A DNA stretch of 64,000 nucleotides from Bacilli bacterium (GTDB lineage Bacteria; Bacillota_I; Bacilli_A; RFN20; CAG-826), in the NCBI GenBank assembly GCA_017502465.1, contig JAFVUY010000017.1:62001-126000 (forward strand), written 5' to 3'. The translations under genes were made by a program, and so were the position numbers. The notes under the pieces are model-generated. The model saw only the letters and a program-made list of their open reading frames with translations, ran no database searches and was not told the DNA's origin. Of the stretch, positions 1-11,131 are shown one piece after another (within the stretch, counting starts at the first letter, position 1; the number at the start of each line of letters is the position of its first letter).

Positions 1-1485
1 TTGGCCAACGGAAACGATAGCACCGATAAACCAATAAACACCCATACCAGATGCGAGTGAGAAGCCCATGGCGATAATCATAATCATCATAATGTATGTA
101 AACCATTTCATTTTGTTGTCTTGAGATTTCTTTGCCGGATTTCTTCCTAATCTAGAAATTTTCTTTTGTTTTGCTTTTTGCATCCATTGTGGGAGAAGCA
201 TAGAAACCACTTGAGAGCCCGCCATTAAAAGGAACAAGACTAACGCTGTAATGCCAGCGTATCCTCCAGCAGCGGTCCAACTGCTTGCTCTAAATAACAC
301 AGAGGAAATAGACTCACTTAGGTTTAAACCTAAGAAATTACCTGTAGATAAAAGAGCAGAGCCAGATAAGGCACCCCAAACACAGATGAAGATAGGGAAT
401 TGGATAAACATTGTTAAAAGTGATGAGAAAGGATTAACTCCGTGTTTTTTATAGAGTTTGTTCATTTCATCACCCATACGCATTTTCTCGTTTTGGCTCT
501 TGTTTGCGTTAGGGTATTTAGCTTGGATTTTTGCAATTTCTGGTTGAAGATTATTGAGTTTTGCGTTTGCGGCGGTTGATTTAAATGTGAATAAAATCAT
601 AATCGCACGAACAATAATTGTAATGAATAAAATACCAAGAATTTGGGCAACACCAGAAGGAACTCCGCTATTAAGCATTCCTAATGTCATTGTGTCAATT
701 AACCATCCGATTGGATAAATTAATAACCCTTCTAAGAAACCTTTATTCCATGCATAACCCCATGATTTTCCTTCAATTTCAATTTCACCTGTGAATGTTC
801 CGTCAACTTTACCATAGTAGCCGTAGTAGCCATCTTTAGTAGCGATACAGGAACGATATGCAGTGATATTGTTGTTCATCTCACGTTTGTAGAAATTAAC
901 GAAGTCGTTAGTTGGACAATCATAGATTGTGACATCGCTTGATTTTCTAATTTGTTCGTTGAGTTTATCCCAGTTGTCCCACAATGCCTCTCTTCCTCTT
1001 GGGGAATCTTCGATGTCGCTATCAGCGAACTTTAAATAACCATATGTATCAAGCACACCTCTATCTCCGGTAATTTGCTCGACAGTGAGGTTTTTAATGT
1101 CATCAGCAGTCCAATTGTTTTCAAGCGCCGATAATTCGATTGCTCTATTTAAGACTAATTCATCTAACTTTTTATAATAATCCAAACTTGGGATTACTAA
1201 ACCACTTGTGTCTTTAGCGTTAAAGATAACAGTTTTTAAAGTTGGACAATTGTCAAAAGAAACATCGTAATAGATGTTATTAAAACCATCTAACTTTGTT
1301 AGATTAGCTTCAGGATTATTAGCGGCGTATTCTGCATCATAATATGCAGTAACACCATAATCGAGAACATAAAGCATATGCGCTTTATCATTAACAGAGC
1401 AAAAAGAAGCTGTGCAGCTAGATAACATAGAGGCACCAATAAATAAGCCAATGCATGCTAATGCAATTTTATTACTTCTTTTCAT
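1..1485 (-). CDS. yidC: YidC/Oxa1-family membrane protein insertase, lipoprotein form (3' end outside window)
   Basis: Inserts and folds membrane proteins, alone or with Sec. Translated from the ATG at 1485, it starts with a lipoprotein signal (LSSC, lipid-anchor Cys at residue 24). About 220 residues of extracellular domain follow, then the YidC core from about residue 250. The conserved core arginine sits in IIVRAIM (Arg293). A charged cytoplasmic loop follows, and the last residues in the window (MGVYWFIGAIVSVGQ) match the final YidC membrane helices. The frame is open to base 1, so the C-terminus is missing. The start overlaps the end of rnpA by 14 bases and has an AGGAG site at about 1494-1498, so the two are probably translationally coupled. 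The extracellular domain is much longer than in Bacillus SpoIIIJ/YqjG. Family assignment is secure; the role of the extra domain is unknown. Confidence 0.95.
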   Translation of the reverse strand, partial: MKRSNKIALACIGLFIGASMLSSCTASFCSVNDKAHMLYVLDYGVTAYYDAEYAANNPEANLTKLDGFNNIYYDVSFDNCPTLKTVIFNAKDTSGLVIPSLDYYKKLDELVLNRAIELSALENNWTADDIKNLTVEQITGDRGVLDTYGYLKFADSDIEDSPRGREALWDNWDKLNEQIRKSSDVTIYDCPTNDFVNFYKREMNNNITAYRSCIATKDGYYGYYGKVDGTFTGEIEIEGKSWGYAWNKGFLEGLLIYPIGWLIDTMTLGMLNSGVPSGVAQILGILFITIIVRAIMILFTFKSTAANAKLNNLQPEIAKIQAKYPNANKSQNEKMRMGDEMNKLYKKHGVNPFSSLLTMFIQFPIFICVWGALSGSALLSTGNFLGLNLSESISSVLFRASSWTAAGGYAGITALVLFLLMAGSQVVSMLLPQWMQKAKQKKISRLGRNPAKKSQDNKMKWFTYIMMIMIIAMGFSLASGMGVYWFIGAIVSVGQ

Positions 1486-1822
1486 GTGTATACTCCTGTA
1501 AAACTATACTTAAAATATTTTTAAGTATGTCGTTGTTTTCGTCATAAGTTTTGTCGATGTACGAGCGTCCGATAATAATAACGATGTCAAGAGATTGTTT
1601 CGAATAATCTAAATGTGAATCACACATAGCCCTTGTTTGTCTTTTGATCTTGTTTCTAACAACAGCATTACCTATTTTTTTAGAAACAGAAATGCCTACC
1701 CTGGTATGCGGGAATTCATTTTTTCTAACGTGCAATATAAAAGAGAGCGCTCGAAAAGTTCGACCTTTTTTAATCGCTAAAGCAAAATCTTCATTCGCCT
1801 TGATTCGATTAAGAACTTTCAT
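1472..1822 (-). CDS. rnpA: Ribonuclease P protein component
   Basis: Protein subunit of RNase P, which helps the catalytic RNA mature the 5' ends of tRNAs. It is 116 residues, the normal size. The diagnostic RNA-binding stretch RNKIKRQTR lies at about residues 57-65, after the GISVSKKIGNAVV strand. It follows rpmH by 11 bases and overlaps yidC, giving the classical rpmH-rnpA-yidC order next to the origin. Start is ATG at 1822. Confidence 0.97.
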   Translation of the reverse strand: MKVLNRIKANEDFALAIKKGRTFRALSFILHVRKNEFPHTRVGISVSKKIGNAVVRNKIKRQTRAMCDSHLDYSKQSLDIVIIIGRSYIDKTYDENNDILKNILSIVLQEYTHEKK

Positions 1823-1833
1823 TTAAACTCCAA

Positions 1834-1968
1834 TTAAGCTGTGAGTTTTTTGCGACCTTTAGCTCTGCGGCGAGCTAAAACATTACGACCTGTTGCGGAT
1901 TTCATACGAGCACGAAATCCAGCTTTGTGAGCATGTTTGATTTTACTTGGTTGATATGTTCTTTTCAT
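1834..1968 (-). CDS. rpmH: 50S ribosomal protein L34
   Basis: A 44-residue, very basic protein beginning [18 protein letters not shown] and containing the [19 protein letters not shown] core that defines L34. ATG at 1968 is preceded by a GAGGAAT ribosome site. It opens the leftward rpmH-rnpA-yidC operon, divergent from dnaA as in most Bacilli. It is too short for many gene finders, but the match is essentially complete. Confidence 0.97.
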   Translation of the reverse strand: MKRTYQPSKIKHAHKAGFRARMKSATGRNVLARRRAKGRKKLTA

Positions 1969-2417
1969 TTTCTATTCCTCCTATTGAGTACGCAATGAAA
2001 AGATTATGCCATTTATGAATAAATGTCAATCAAAACTATACGCACACGCTAAATAAGACGCGAGATTTAGAGATGGTTATCCAAGTATTCCTTTTTCTAC
2101 TATGGAAAGTGGGGATTTTTTAACTTTTCCACATATATTTATACTACATAACAGTTTTTGTTAGTTTTATAAATATACTTTGTATATTATAGATAAATTT
2201 CGCTGCGCATTTTTAAAACACCACATTTTTCCCATCCACCAAACCCACATTTCAACAATTATCCACATTTTGAAAGATGTGGGAATGTGGAAAACTCCCC
2301 TTTAATAGGTATCAATATAGCTTTTTTATGTGGAAAACTAAAAATTGTGCAGTTTTTTGTGTTTTTTCAATGTGGATTAATGTAGAATAATAACTAGTTA
2401 TTTAGGGGTGTTTTTTT
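1969..2417. other. oriC: Origin of replication, first DnaA-box cluster (rpmH-dnaA intergenic region)
   Basis: Non-coding AT-rich region with several DnaA boxes. There is one perfect TTATCCACA at 2259-2267. Near-boxes TTTTCCACA lie at 2125-2133 (+) and, on the minus strand, at 2286-2294 and 2329-2337. A TAATCCACA box lies at 2371-2379 (minus strand) and a weaker TTATCCAAG at 2078-2086. The 2371 box sits just upstream of a likely dnaA -10 (TAGAAT, 2383-2388), which fits autorepression of dnaA by DnaA. The leftward rpmH promoter must also lie here. Boundaries are approximate. Confidence 0.88.
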
Positions 2418-3797
2418 ATGATTAACTCAATTTCTGAAATCACAAAAATATGGGACAAGGCTCTTATCAAAATCAACAAGAGCTTAAACGACGCGAATTT
2501 ATTTAATTCCTTCTTTGAAGGATCTTACATTTATGAAATTAAAGGAGACACAATTGTAGTTGCTGCAAACTCATCTTTAGCAGCGGTTCTAATGGGTTCT
2601 AAATACCATGCGATAATCCAGGAAGCCATTTCGGAAGTTACTGAAAGCAATTTTAATTTAGAATTCCTTGGACCAGATGAAACAGAAAAAGCAGGCACCT
2701 CTCAAACAACCACCGTTAAAAAAGAGGTTAAAGAGGTTAAATATTTCGAGAAAGCAAAAGTTAATCCTAAACTCACATTTGACAACTTTGTTGTCGGTTC
2801 TTTCAATAGAGAAGCTTCTCAAGCATCTTTATTAATCGCTAAAAACCCCGGAAAAATGTTTAACCCATTATTCATTTATTCCAACTCAGGTTTAGGTAAA
2901 ACTCACTTACTACACTCCGTTGGAAACTACATAGTCACAGAAGGAAACCCAAACGCAAAAATTCTTTACATTACCGCGAATGATTTTGTGGAAGAATACG
3001 TAAAATATGTTCGTGCCGAACGCGATCACCAATCATTAAAAGACTTCTTTGCAGGCGTTGATGTATTACTTTTTGATGATGTCCAATTTTTGGCAGATAA
3101 GGTTAAAACCGAAGAGATGTTTTTCTACATCTATTCACGTATGATTAACGATGGTAAGCAAATAGTTATTACTTCAGATAAACAACCTAATGAACTACAA
3201 AACCTTGAAGAACGACTTGTAACACGTTTTAACCAAGGTTTAGTGGTAAAAATCGACGAACCAGACACAAATACATGCGTTCAAATTCTTCAAAAGAAAA
3301 TCGAAGCTAATGGCTTAGATATCAACAATTTTGATAGTGCGGTCTTAGATTTTTTCGCTGACAAATTTTCTAAGAACGTTCGTGAGTTAGAAGGTGCGTT
3401 AAATAGGTTAATTTTCTATGTTGTTTCTTTAAAGCAAACAAGCGTGGTTACATTGGATGTTGCCATCGAAGCTGTTCAATCTTTAGTTGGCGGAAAACAA
3501 ATAGTGTCAATGCTTAACGAAGCAAAAATAATTAATATTGTTGCAGATTATTACAACCTAACCCCGAGCCAAGTTACCGGAAAAATTAGAAATGGCCAAA
3601 TTGTAATGGCTAGACACATCGCAATGTACTTAATTCGTTCGCTTTTGGACTTGCCACTCAAAAGAATCGGTGCATCCTTCGGTGGAAGAGACCACACAAC
3701 TGTTATGAGCGCGATTGAGAAAGTGGATAAAGAGTTGAAAACTAACGAGGCTTTAAAGACTGTTATCAGCGACCTAACAAAACGAATAAAAGGATAA
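2418..3797 (+). CDS. dnaA: Chromosomal replication initiator protein DnaA
   Basis: AAA+ initiator that binds DnaA boxes at oriC, unwinds DNA and loads the helicase. It is 459 residues with the normal domain order: domain I (about 1-85), linker (85-115), AAA+ ATPase (about 120-335) and C-terminal DNA-binding domain with FGGRDHTTVMSAI near residue 415. Walker B is LLFDDVQFL. The P-loop reads YSNSGLGKTH where most DnaA have YGGxGLGKTH, so the first glycine of GxxxxGKT is Ser while the catalytic GKT is intact. ATG 2418 is the only sensible start. DnaA-box clusters lie on both sides of the gene. Confidence 0.98.
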   Translation: MINSISEITKIWDKALIKINKSLNDANLFNSFFEGSYIYEIKGDTIVVAANSSLAAVLMGSKYHAIIQEAISEVTESNFNLEFLGPDETEKAGTSQTTTVKKEVKEVKYFEKAKVNPKLTFDNFVVGSFNREASQASLLIAKNPGKMFNPLFIYSNSGLGKTHLLHSVGNYIVTEGNPNAKILYITANDFVEEYVKYVRAERDHQSLKDFFAGVDVLLFDDVQFLADKVKTEEMFFYIYSRMINDGKQIVITSDKQPNELQNLEERLVTRFNQGLVVKIDEPDTNTCVQILQKKIEANGLDINNFDSAVLDFFADKFSKNVRELEGALNRLIFYVVSLKQTSVVTLDVAIEAVQSLVGGKQIVSMLNEAKIINIVADYYNLTPSQVTGKIRNGQIVMARHIAMYLIRSLLDLPLKRIGASFGGRDHTTVMSAIEKVDKELKTNEALKTVISDLTKRIKG

Positions 3798-3954
3798 ATT
3801 TTATTTATTTAAAATAAAAATATACATAGTTAAGCTCTTGTGATAAAATGGTATCAAGCAGAAAAGGTGGGGTTATCCACAATATCCACAGGACTAATTA
3901 TCATTAATATAATATTTATTAAAGTATATAATTCAAAAGAAAAGAGGAATCATT
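3798..3954. other. oriC: Origin of replication, second DnaA-box cluster and likely unwinding element (dnaA-dnaN)
   Basis: Contains a perfect TTATCCACA at 3873-3881 immediately followed by ATATCCACA at 3882-3890, then a GGACTAATTATC stretch and about 50 bases of nearly pure A+T up to dnaN. Tandem boxes, a short spacer, then AT-rich DNA is the layout of the Bacillus basal unwinding system. The complement of the bases after the second box reads 3'-GAT-TAA-TAG-TAA, compatible with degenerate DnaA-trios. Unwinding here is inference. Confidence 0.8.
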
Positions 3955-5076
3955 ATGCGTTTCACTATTAAAAGAGAAGAGTTATTAAAGGCATTATCCG
4001 TTGCTTCTAGAGCTATAACCGGTAAAACACCTATAGCAGTCTTAAGTAATTTTAAATTCGAACTCAATGAAGATGGATTGTTCATCACAGGATCAAATTA
4101 TGATTTATCTGTCATGACTATGATTCCTTACACTAAAGGTGAAGAAACAATTATCCGTAACCACAAAGAGGGCGCGACTTTAATTAACGCAAAAATTATT
4201 AATGAAATTGTTAGAAAAATGGACTCCTCTGAAATTGTTTTGGAAGTTATCGATTCCACAATTGCGACTATTAGTGATAAGAAGTCAGAATATAAACTGA
4301 ATTGCGTTAGACCAGAAGAATATCCAGACTTGGATCTTGAGATTTCTGGAACCGAACTCACCTTACCAACCGCAGATTTCGATTTATTGGTAGACCAAAC
4401 CGCTTTTGCGGCGTCTAACAAAGAACAACGACCAATCTTAACTGCTCTCAATTTAGAAGCTTCTAACGGCGTTTTAACAGCGGTTGCGACAGACTCTGCT
4501 AGATTAGCAAGAAAAACGCTCCCTATCAGAGAGGGTGTTGAATTTGTCGCGAATGTTCCAGCTAAGATGTTGGTTGAAGTCTCTCACTTGGTTTCTGATT
4601 ATTCGAATGTCAGCATCTCTTTCAGCGATAAAAAAGCTCTCTTTGCTTTCGGTGATACATTAGTTGCCACAAGATTGGTTGCTGGCGATTATCCAAACAC
4701 CAAAAATATCGTTCCAAAATTCTCTAATTACACACTTGAAGTCAATGCTCAGGATTTAGTTAAAGCTATTGATAGAGCAAACATTCTTTCTCTTGAAAGA
4801 GAAAATGTTGTTAATTTGTACATGGATGGAGAACGTGTTGAGATTTCTGCAAAATCATCTCAAGTTGGTTCTGCTACTGAAAATTTAGAGATCTTTAGAT
4901 ATGAAGGCGAATCGTTATCTGTTTCATTTAATAGCGAATTTGTTTGTGCTGCTGTCAAAGCACTTGGCAGTCAAGATGTTGTTTTCTCATTTGTAGGCGA
5001 AATGAAGCCTTTTGTTATCAGAAATGCCTCAGATGACTCCGTGGTACAAGTTGTCACTCCAGTGCGCACTTATTAG
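3955..5076 (+). CDS. dnaN: DNA polymerase III beta subunit (sliding clamp)
   Basis: Ring-shaped clamp that tethers DNA polymerase III to DNA. 373 residues, normal length, with the three-fold repeated clamp domains. It begins MRFTIKREELLKAL and ends VVTPVRTY, close to the usual C-terminal consensus. RBS AAGAGGA lies before ATG 3955. It sits between the second origin cluster and a strong terminator at 5111, so it may form its own transcription unit or be co-transcribed with dnaA. Confidence 0.98.
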   Translation: MRFTIKREELLKALSVASRAITGKTPIAVLSNFKFELNEDGLFITGSNYDLSVMTMIPYTKGEETIIRNHKEGATLINAKIINEIVRKMDSSEIVLEVIDSTIATISDKKSEYKLNCVRPEEYPDLDLEISGTELTLPTADFDLLVDQTAFAASNKEQRPILTALNLEASNGVLTAVATDSARLARKTLPIREGVEFVANVPAKMLVEVSHLVSDYSNVSISFSDKKALFAFGDTLVATRLVAGDYPNTKNIVPKFSNYTLEVNAQDLVKAIDRANILSLERENVVNLYMDGERVEISAKSSQVGSATENLEIFRYEGESLSVSFNSEFVCAAVKALGSQDVVFSFVGEMKPFVIRNASDDSVVQVVTPVRTY

Positions 5077-5110
5077 GCCAAAAAACACCATTTTCACACT
5101 ATATATAATT

Positions 5111-5136
5111 AAGGGAATTTATTATTCCCTTTTTTA
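5111..5136 (+). terminator. Rho-independent terminator after dnaN
   Basis: Perfect 8-bp stem AAGGGAAT (5111-5118) / ATTCCCTT (5124-5131), 5-base loop, followed by a T run. It separates dnaN from the S4-recF-gyrase operon. Confidence 0.85.
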
Positions 5137-5147
5137 ATTATAAAGTG

Positions 5148-5153
5148 TATAAT
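5148..5153 (+). promoter_or_regulatory. Consensus -10 element for the S4-recF-gyrB-gyrA operon
   Basis: TATAAT directly downstream of the dnaN terminator. No good -35 is visible, because its position would fall inside the terminator stem. Transcription would start near 5160, so a translation start at the upstream GTG (5145) is unlikely. Confidence 0.55.
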
Positions 5154-5171
5154 GTATTTGTGAAGTGTTCA

Positions 5172-5393
5172 GTGAAATCCAAAACTATAAAAATCAAGGC
5201 AAATGAAGAGTATATCACCCTTCAAAATTTGTTAAAGATTTGTGACATCATCCCTACAGGAGGAATGGCGAAATTCTTCCTTGCAGAAAACGATGTCTTG
5301 GTTAACGATGTCTTGGAAAATAGAAGAGGTAGGAAACTCTATGATGGAGACATTGTTAAGGTTTTAGGTAAAACGATCACAGTTGGTAAATGA
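5172..5393 (+). CDS. S4-domain RNA-binding protein, YaaA/RlbA type
   Basis: Small RNA-binding protein with a single S4 domain, encoded between dnaN and recF as in Bacillus (yaaA). Key motif: IPTGGMAKFFLAENDVLVND followed by NRRGRKLYDGD. From GTG 5172 it is 73 residues, matching the usual about 71. In-frame GTG codons at 5160 and 5145 are alternatives. The 5145 one overlaps the -10 element, and 5160 would make a near-leaderless mRNA. No start has a strong ribosome site. It ends in an ATGA overlap with recF, so the two are translationally coupled. The proposed role of the family in ribosome assembly is not visible here. Confidence 0.85.
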   Translation: MKSKTIKIKANEEYITLQNLLKICDIIPTGGMAKFFLAENDVLVNDVLENRRGRKLYDGDIVKVLGKTITVGK

Positions 5394-6460
5394 TTGTTAA
5401 AAAACTAACACTGAAGAACTTCCGAAACCATCATTATTTGACTTACGACTTCGATAAAGGGATAAACCTTATTGTAGGACCTAACGGAGTTGGTAAAACA
5501 AATATTGTTGAAGCGATCTATTACTTGTCGCTAGTTAGGTCGTTTCGGACACCTGATGAACCAAACCTAATCCAAAAAGGAATGGAACACGCTGAGGTTT
5601 CTAGCGTTGTCCTAGAAGGGGACATAGTTAGAAAAATCAAAGTAAACCTTTCCAAAGATGGAAGGAGAGTTCTCCTCAACAACAAACCGATTAGTAAAAT
5701 CTCTGATTTGGCTAAATGTGTTAATGTTGTGTTATTCGAACCAAGGGATGTCATGCTATTCAGAGGACTCCCGAAAGCGCGTAGAAACTTCTTAGATATT
5801 AATATATCTAAAAGAAGCCATGTCTATTTAGACACTATCTCTAGATACGAAAAAGTTCTAAGAGAAAGAAATGAGCTACTTAAGCAGGAAAATCCTGACA
5901 AAGTGTTACTAGAAACCACTACCGAATTACTAGTAAAATTATCCGCTCCAATCGTTTCTTATAGACAGATGTATGTCAAGGATATCAACGATATCCTTAT
6001 TAAAATAACGCGCGCGCTCACAGGCGTAGAGGAAAGGATTCAAATCCACTACAACCCATTCGTTCCTTACGATAAGGACTTCCAAGAAAAAGCCAAAGAT
6101 GCATTTAGGAAGGGTTTAGAGGGCGATTTGAAGAGGAAGGCAACTTCTATCGGTGTCCATCGCGAAGACTTCTCAGTAAGTCTAAATGGGCGCGATATTG
6201 CGATGTTTGGGTCACAGGGTGAGAACCGTTTGGTAGCGCTTGCTCTTAAATTAAGTCCTTATTTCTTAATTGAAGACAAAGACAAACGCCCAATAGTGGT
6301 CCTGGATGATGTCTTAAGTGAATTAGACAAAAACCATCAGGAACGACTCATTAAATTTCTCAGAAAATTCGAGCAAGTGTTCATAACCGCGACACACGCG
6401 GATATCGAAGACGTTGCTTTATATGAATTAAAACAAAAAACAAACAAGGAGGTCTTCTAA
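5390..6460 (+). CDS. recF: DNA replication and repair protein RecF
   Basis: SMC-like ATPase that helps load RecA at gaps. 356 residues. Walker A is GPNGVGKTN (about residue 30). The ABC-type signature lies around FGSQGENRLVALALKLS, and Walker B is RPIVVLDDVLSELD. Four-base overlap with the S4 gene upstream, and its stop codon touches the gyrB start. The member is recognisable and complete. Confidence 0.97.
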   Translation: MIVKKLTLKNFRNHHYLTYDFDKGINLIVGPNGVGKTNIVEAIYYLSLVRSFRTPDEPNLIQKGMEHAEVSSVVLEGDIVRKIKVNLSKDGRRVLLNNKPISKISDLAKCVNVVLFEPRDVMLFRGLPKARRNFLDINISKRSHVYLDTISRYEKVLRERNELLKQENPDKVLLETTTELLVKLSAPIVSYRQMYVKDINDILIKITRALTGVEERIQIHYNPFVPYDKDFQEKAKDAFRKGLEGDLKRKATSIGVHREDFSVSLNGRDIAMFGSQGENRLVALALKLSPYFLIEDKDKRPIVVLDDVLSELDKNHQERLIKFLRKFEQVFITATHADIEDVALYELKQKTNKEVF

Positions 6461-8527
<2,067 letters not shown>

Positions 8528-8544
8528 GAAAAGGAGGATAATTT

Positions 8545-11127
8545 ATGTTTTTTGAAGATGATGAAAACAAAGTCTTAGACGAAATTGTCGAAGAAGAAAA
8601 CGAAGAAAACCCTGCAGAAACCCAACAAAATAATGAATTAGAGGCCGGTATTGTTGCAGGTCTTGAAGATGCACCATTAGTAGAAACAGTAAAAAGTTCC
8701 TTCTTAGACTACGCTATGTCAGTTATCGTTAGTCGTGCAATTCCTGATGCAAGAGATGGTTTTAAACCGGTTCATAGACGTGTCGTTTACTCAATGAACG
8801 AATCTGGTATGCAACCAGATAAACCATTCAAAAAATGTGCTCGTATCGTTGGTGACGTTATGGGTAAATATCACCCACATGGTGACTCAGCGATTTATCA
8901 AACACTTGTCCGTTTAGCCCAACCATTCTCCATGAGATACACTTTAGTTGATGGCCACGGTAACTTTGGTTCAGTCGATGGCGATGAAGCCGCTGCTATG
9001 CGTTATACCGAAGCAAGAATGACAAAATTATCTCTTGAAATGGTTAGAGATATTAACTCTGATGTTGTTGATTTTGTTGATAACTACGACGGCACAGAAA
9101 GAGAACCAGTTGTTTTACCATCCCGTTTCCCAAACTTATTAGTTAATGGTTCAAGCGGCATTGCTGTTGGTATGGCAACAAACATCCCACCACACAATTT
9201 AGGCGAAGTTATCGATGGTGTTGTTGCGGTTGCAAGAAACCCAGAAATTACCCCATTTGAATTAATGGAATATATTAAAGGTCCTGACTTCCCTACAGGT
9301 GGCATTATTTTAGGAAAAGGTGGCATCAAAGATGCCTATGAAACAGGTACAGGCTCTATCGCCATCCGTTCACGTTGCCACATTGAAGAACGCGGTGAAC
9401 ACGGATTAAAGAGAATTGTTGTTACCGAAATCCCATATCAAGTTAACAAAGCTTCTATGATTGAACACATCGCAGAACTTGTTAGAGATAAGAGAATTGA
9501 AGGTATCACAGACATCCGTGATGAATCTAATAAAGAAGGTATCCGCGTTGTTATCGATGTTAGACGTGATGTCATTCCTGAAGTCTTACTTAACCACTTA
9601 TATAAATTAACTTCATTACAATCAAGTTATGGAATTATCATGCTTTGCTTAGTAGAAAATGCACCAAAAATTGCACCTCTCAACGTCATGCTTAATTCTT
9701 ATTTAGATTTCCAAGTTGAAGTTATCGAAAGAAGAACAAAATTCTTACTTGCTAAAGATGAAGCTCGTGTTCATATCGTTTTAGGTTTATTAAAATGTCA
9801 TGATAATATTGATGAAATCATCAATATTATTAAAGATAGCTCCACACCTGAAGAAGCAAGCAATACATTAATCGCTAAATTCGGTTTCTCTGAACAACAA
9901 ACTCAAGCCATCTTAGCGATGACACTTAGAAGATTAACCGGCATCGAAACTCAAAAATTAGAAGCTGAAAGAGATCAATTGTACGCAAGTATTGCAAATT
10001 ACAAACATATCTTAGAAAGCCGCGAAAACGAAATCGAAGTCGTTATCAAAGAACTTCTTGAAATCAAAGAAAAATTCGGTGATGAAAGAAGAACAGAAAT
10101 TTCTAATGAACTTTCCACAATTGATGATGAATCTTTGATTCCAGAAGAAGATATCGTTATCGCGTTAACAAAGAATGGTTATATCAAACGTTTAACATCT
10201 GACACATTCAAAGCTCAACATAGAGGTGGTAGAGGCGTTAGAGGTATGGCCACAAATGATAATGACGTTGTCGATATCATGATTTACGCAAGAACACACA
10301 CCGACTTATTACTCTTTACAAACTTAGGTAAAGTTTATAGAACTCGTGCTTATAATGTTCCAGAACAAGCTAGAACAGGAAAAGGATTACCAGTTGTTAA
10401 CTTTATCAATGTTGAAAAAGATGAAAAAGTTATGGCGATTATCACTGTTGACGAATACTCAGAAGATAAATGCTTATTATTTGTCACCGAAGGTGGTATT
10501 GTTAAACGTACTCCAATTCAAGAATTTGAATCTATCCGTAAAACCGGTAAGATTGCTATTACATTAAGAGAAGGCGATTCCTTACTTAATGTTAAAGAAG
10601 TTAAAGATGACACAATTGTTGGTATCGCTGCTGACACAGGTAAAATGGTTAATTTCTACGCTAACGAGGTTAGACCAATGGGAAGAACCGCATCCGGTGT
10701 CAAAGGTATCGAGCTTGAAGAAGATTCAAAAGCTGTTGGTGTCACAACATCTCTTGAAGGTCGTTACATCTTATCCATCACTAATAAAGGTTTTGGTAAA
10801 ATGTCTGACGCAACCGATTACCGTATAACAAAACGTGGCGCAAAAGGTGTCACAACACTTAAAACAACAGAAAAAATCGGTAAACTTGTTACCGTTAGAG
10901 CGGTCGAAGGTGACGAAGATCTTATGGTTATCACTGTAGGTGGTATTGTTATCCGCACACCACTCAACCAAGTTAGAGTTGCTGGTCGTAACACACAAGG
11001 TGTTAAGATTATCAATTTAGAACCAAGACAACGCGTCTCTTCTATTGCGATCGTTGATCATGAAGAAACTGTTGAAGAAGATGAAGTTGTTGAAGGAGAG
11101 GAAACTACTACAACAGTAGAAGAATAG
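8545..11127 (+). CDS. gyrA: DNA gyrase subunit A
   Basis: DNA-cleaving and re-joining subunit of gyrase. 860 residues, with an acidic N-terminal extension of about 40 residues and an acidic, Glu/Thr-rich tail. The catalytic Tyr is in AAAMRYTE. The C-terminal beta-pinwheel carries a GyrA-box-like HRGGRGVRG, supporting gyrase rather than ParC. In the quinolone-determining region [11 protein letters not shown], the Ser83-equivalent (Ser115) is kept but the position equivalent to Asp87 is Gln119. RBS AAGGAGG lies before ATG 8545. It follows gyrB by 17 bases. Confidence 0.98.
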   Translation: MFFEDDENKVLDEIVEEENEENPAETQQNNELEAGIVAGLEDAPLVETVKSSFLDYAMSVIVSRAIPDARDGFKPVHRRVVYSMNESGMQPDKPFKKCARIVGDVMGKYHPHGDSAIYQTLVRLAQPFSMRYTLVDGHGNFGSVDGDEAAAMRYTEARMTKLSLEMVRDINSDVVDFVDNYDGTEREPVVLPSRFPNLLVNGSSGIAVGMATNIPPHNLGEVIDGVVAVARNPEITPFELMEYIKGPDFPTGGIILGKGGIKDAYETGTGSIAIRSRCHIEERGEHGLKRIVVTEIPYQVNKASMIEHIAELVRDKRIEGITDIRDESNKEGIRVVIDVRRDVIPEVLLNHLYKLTSLQSSYGIIMLCLVENAPKIAPLNVMLNSYLDFQVEVIERRTKFLLAKDEARVHIVLGLLKCHDNIDEIINIIKDSSTPEEASNTLIAKFGFSEQQTQAILAMTLRRLTGIETQKLEAERDQLYASIANYKHILESRENEIEVVIKELLEIKEKFGDERRTEISNELSTIDDESLIPEEDIVIALTKNGYIKRLTSDTFKAQHRGGRGVRGMATNDNDVVDIMIYARTHTDLLLFTNLGKVYRTRAYNVPEQARTGKGLPVVNFINVEKDEKVMAIITVDEYSEDKCLLFVTEGGIVKRTPIQEFESIRKTGKIAITLREGDSLLNVKEVKDDTIVGIAADTGKMVNFYANEVRPMGRTASGVKGIELEEDSKAVGVTTSLEGRYILSITNKGFGKMSDATDYRITKRGAKGVTTLKTTEKIGKLVTVRAVEGDEDLMVITVGGIVIRTPLNQVRVAGRNTQGVKIINLEPRQRVSSIAIVDHEETVEEDEVVEGEETTTTVEE

Positions 11128-11131
11128 GTAA

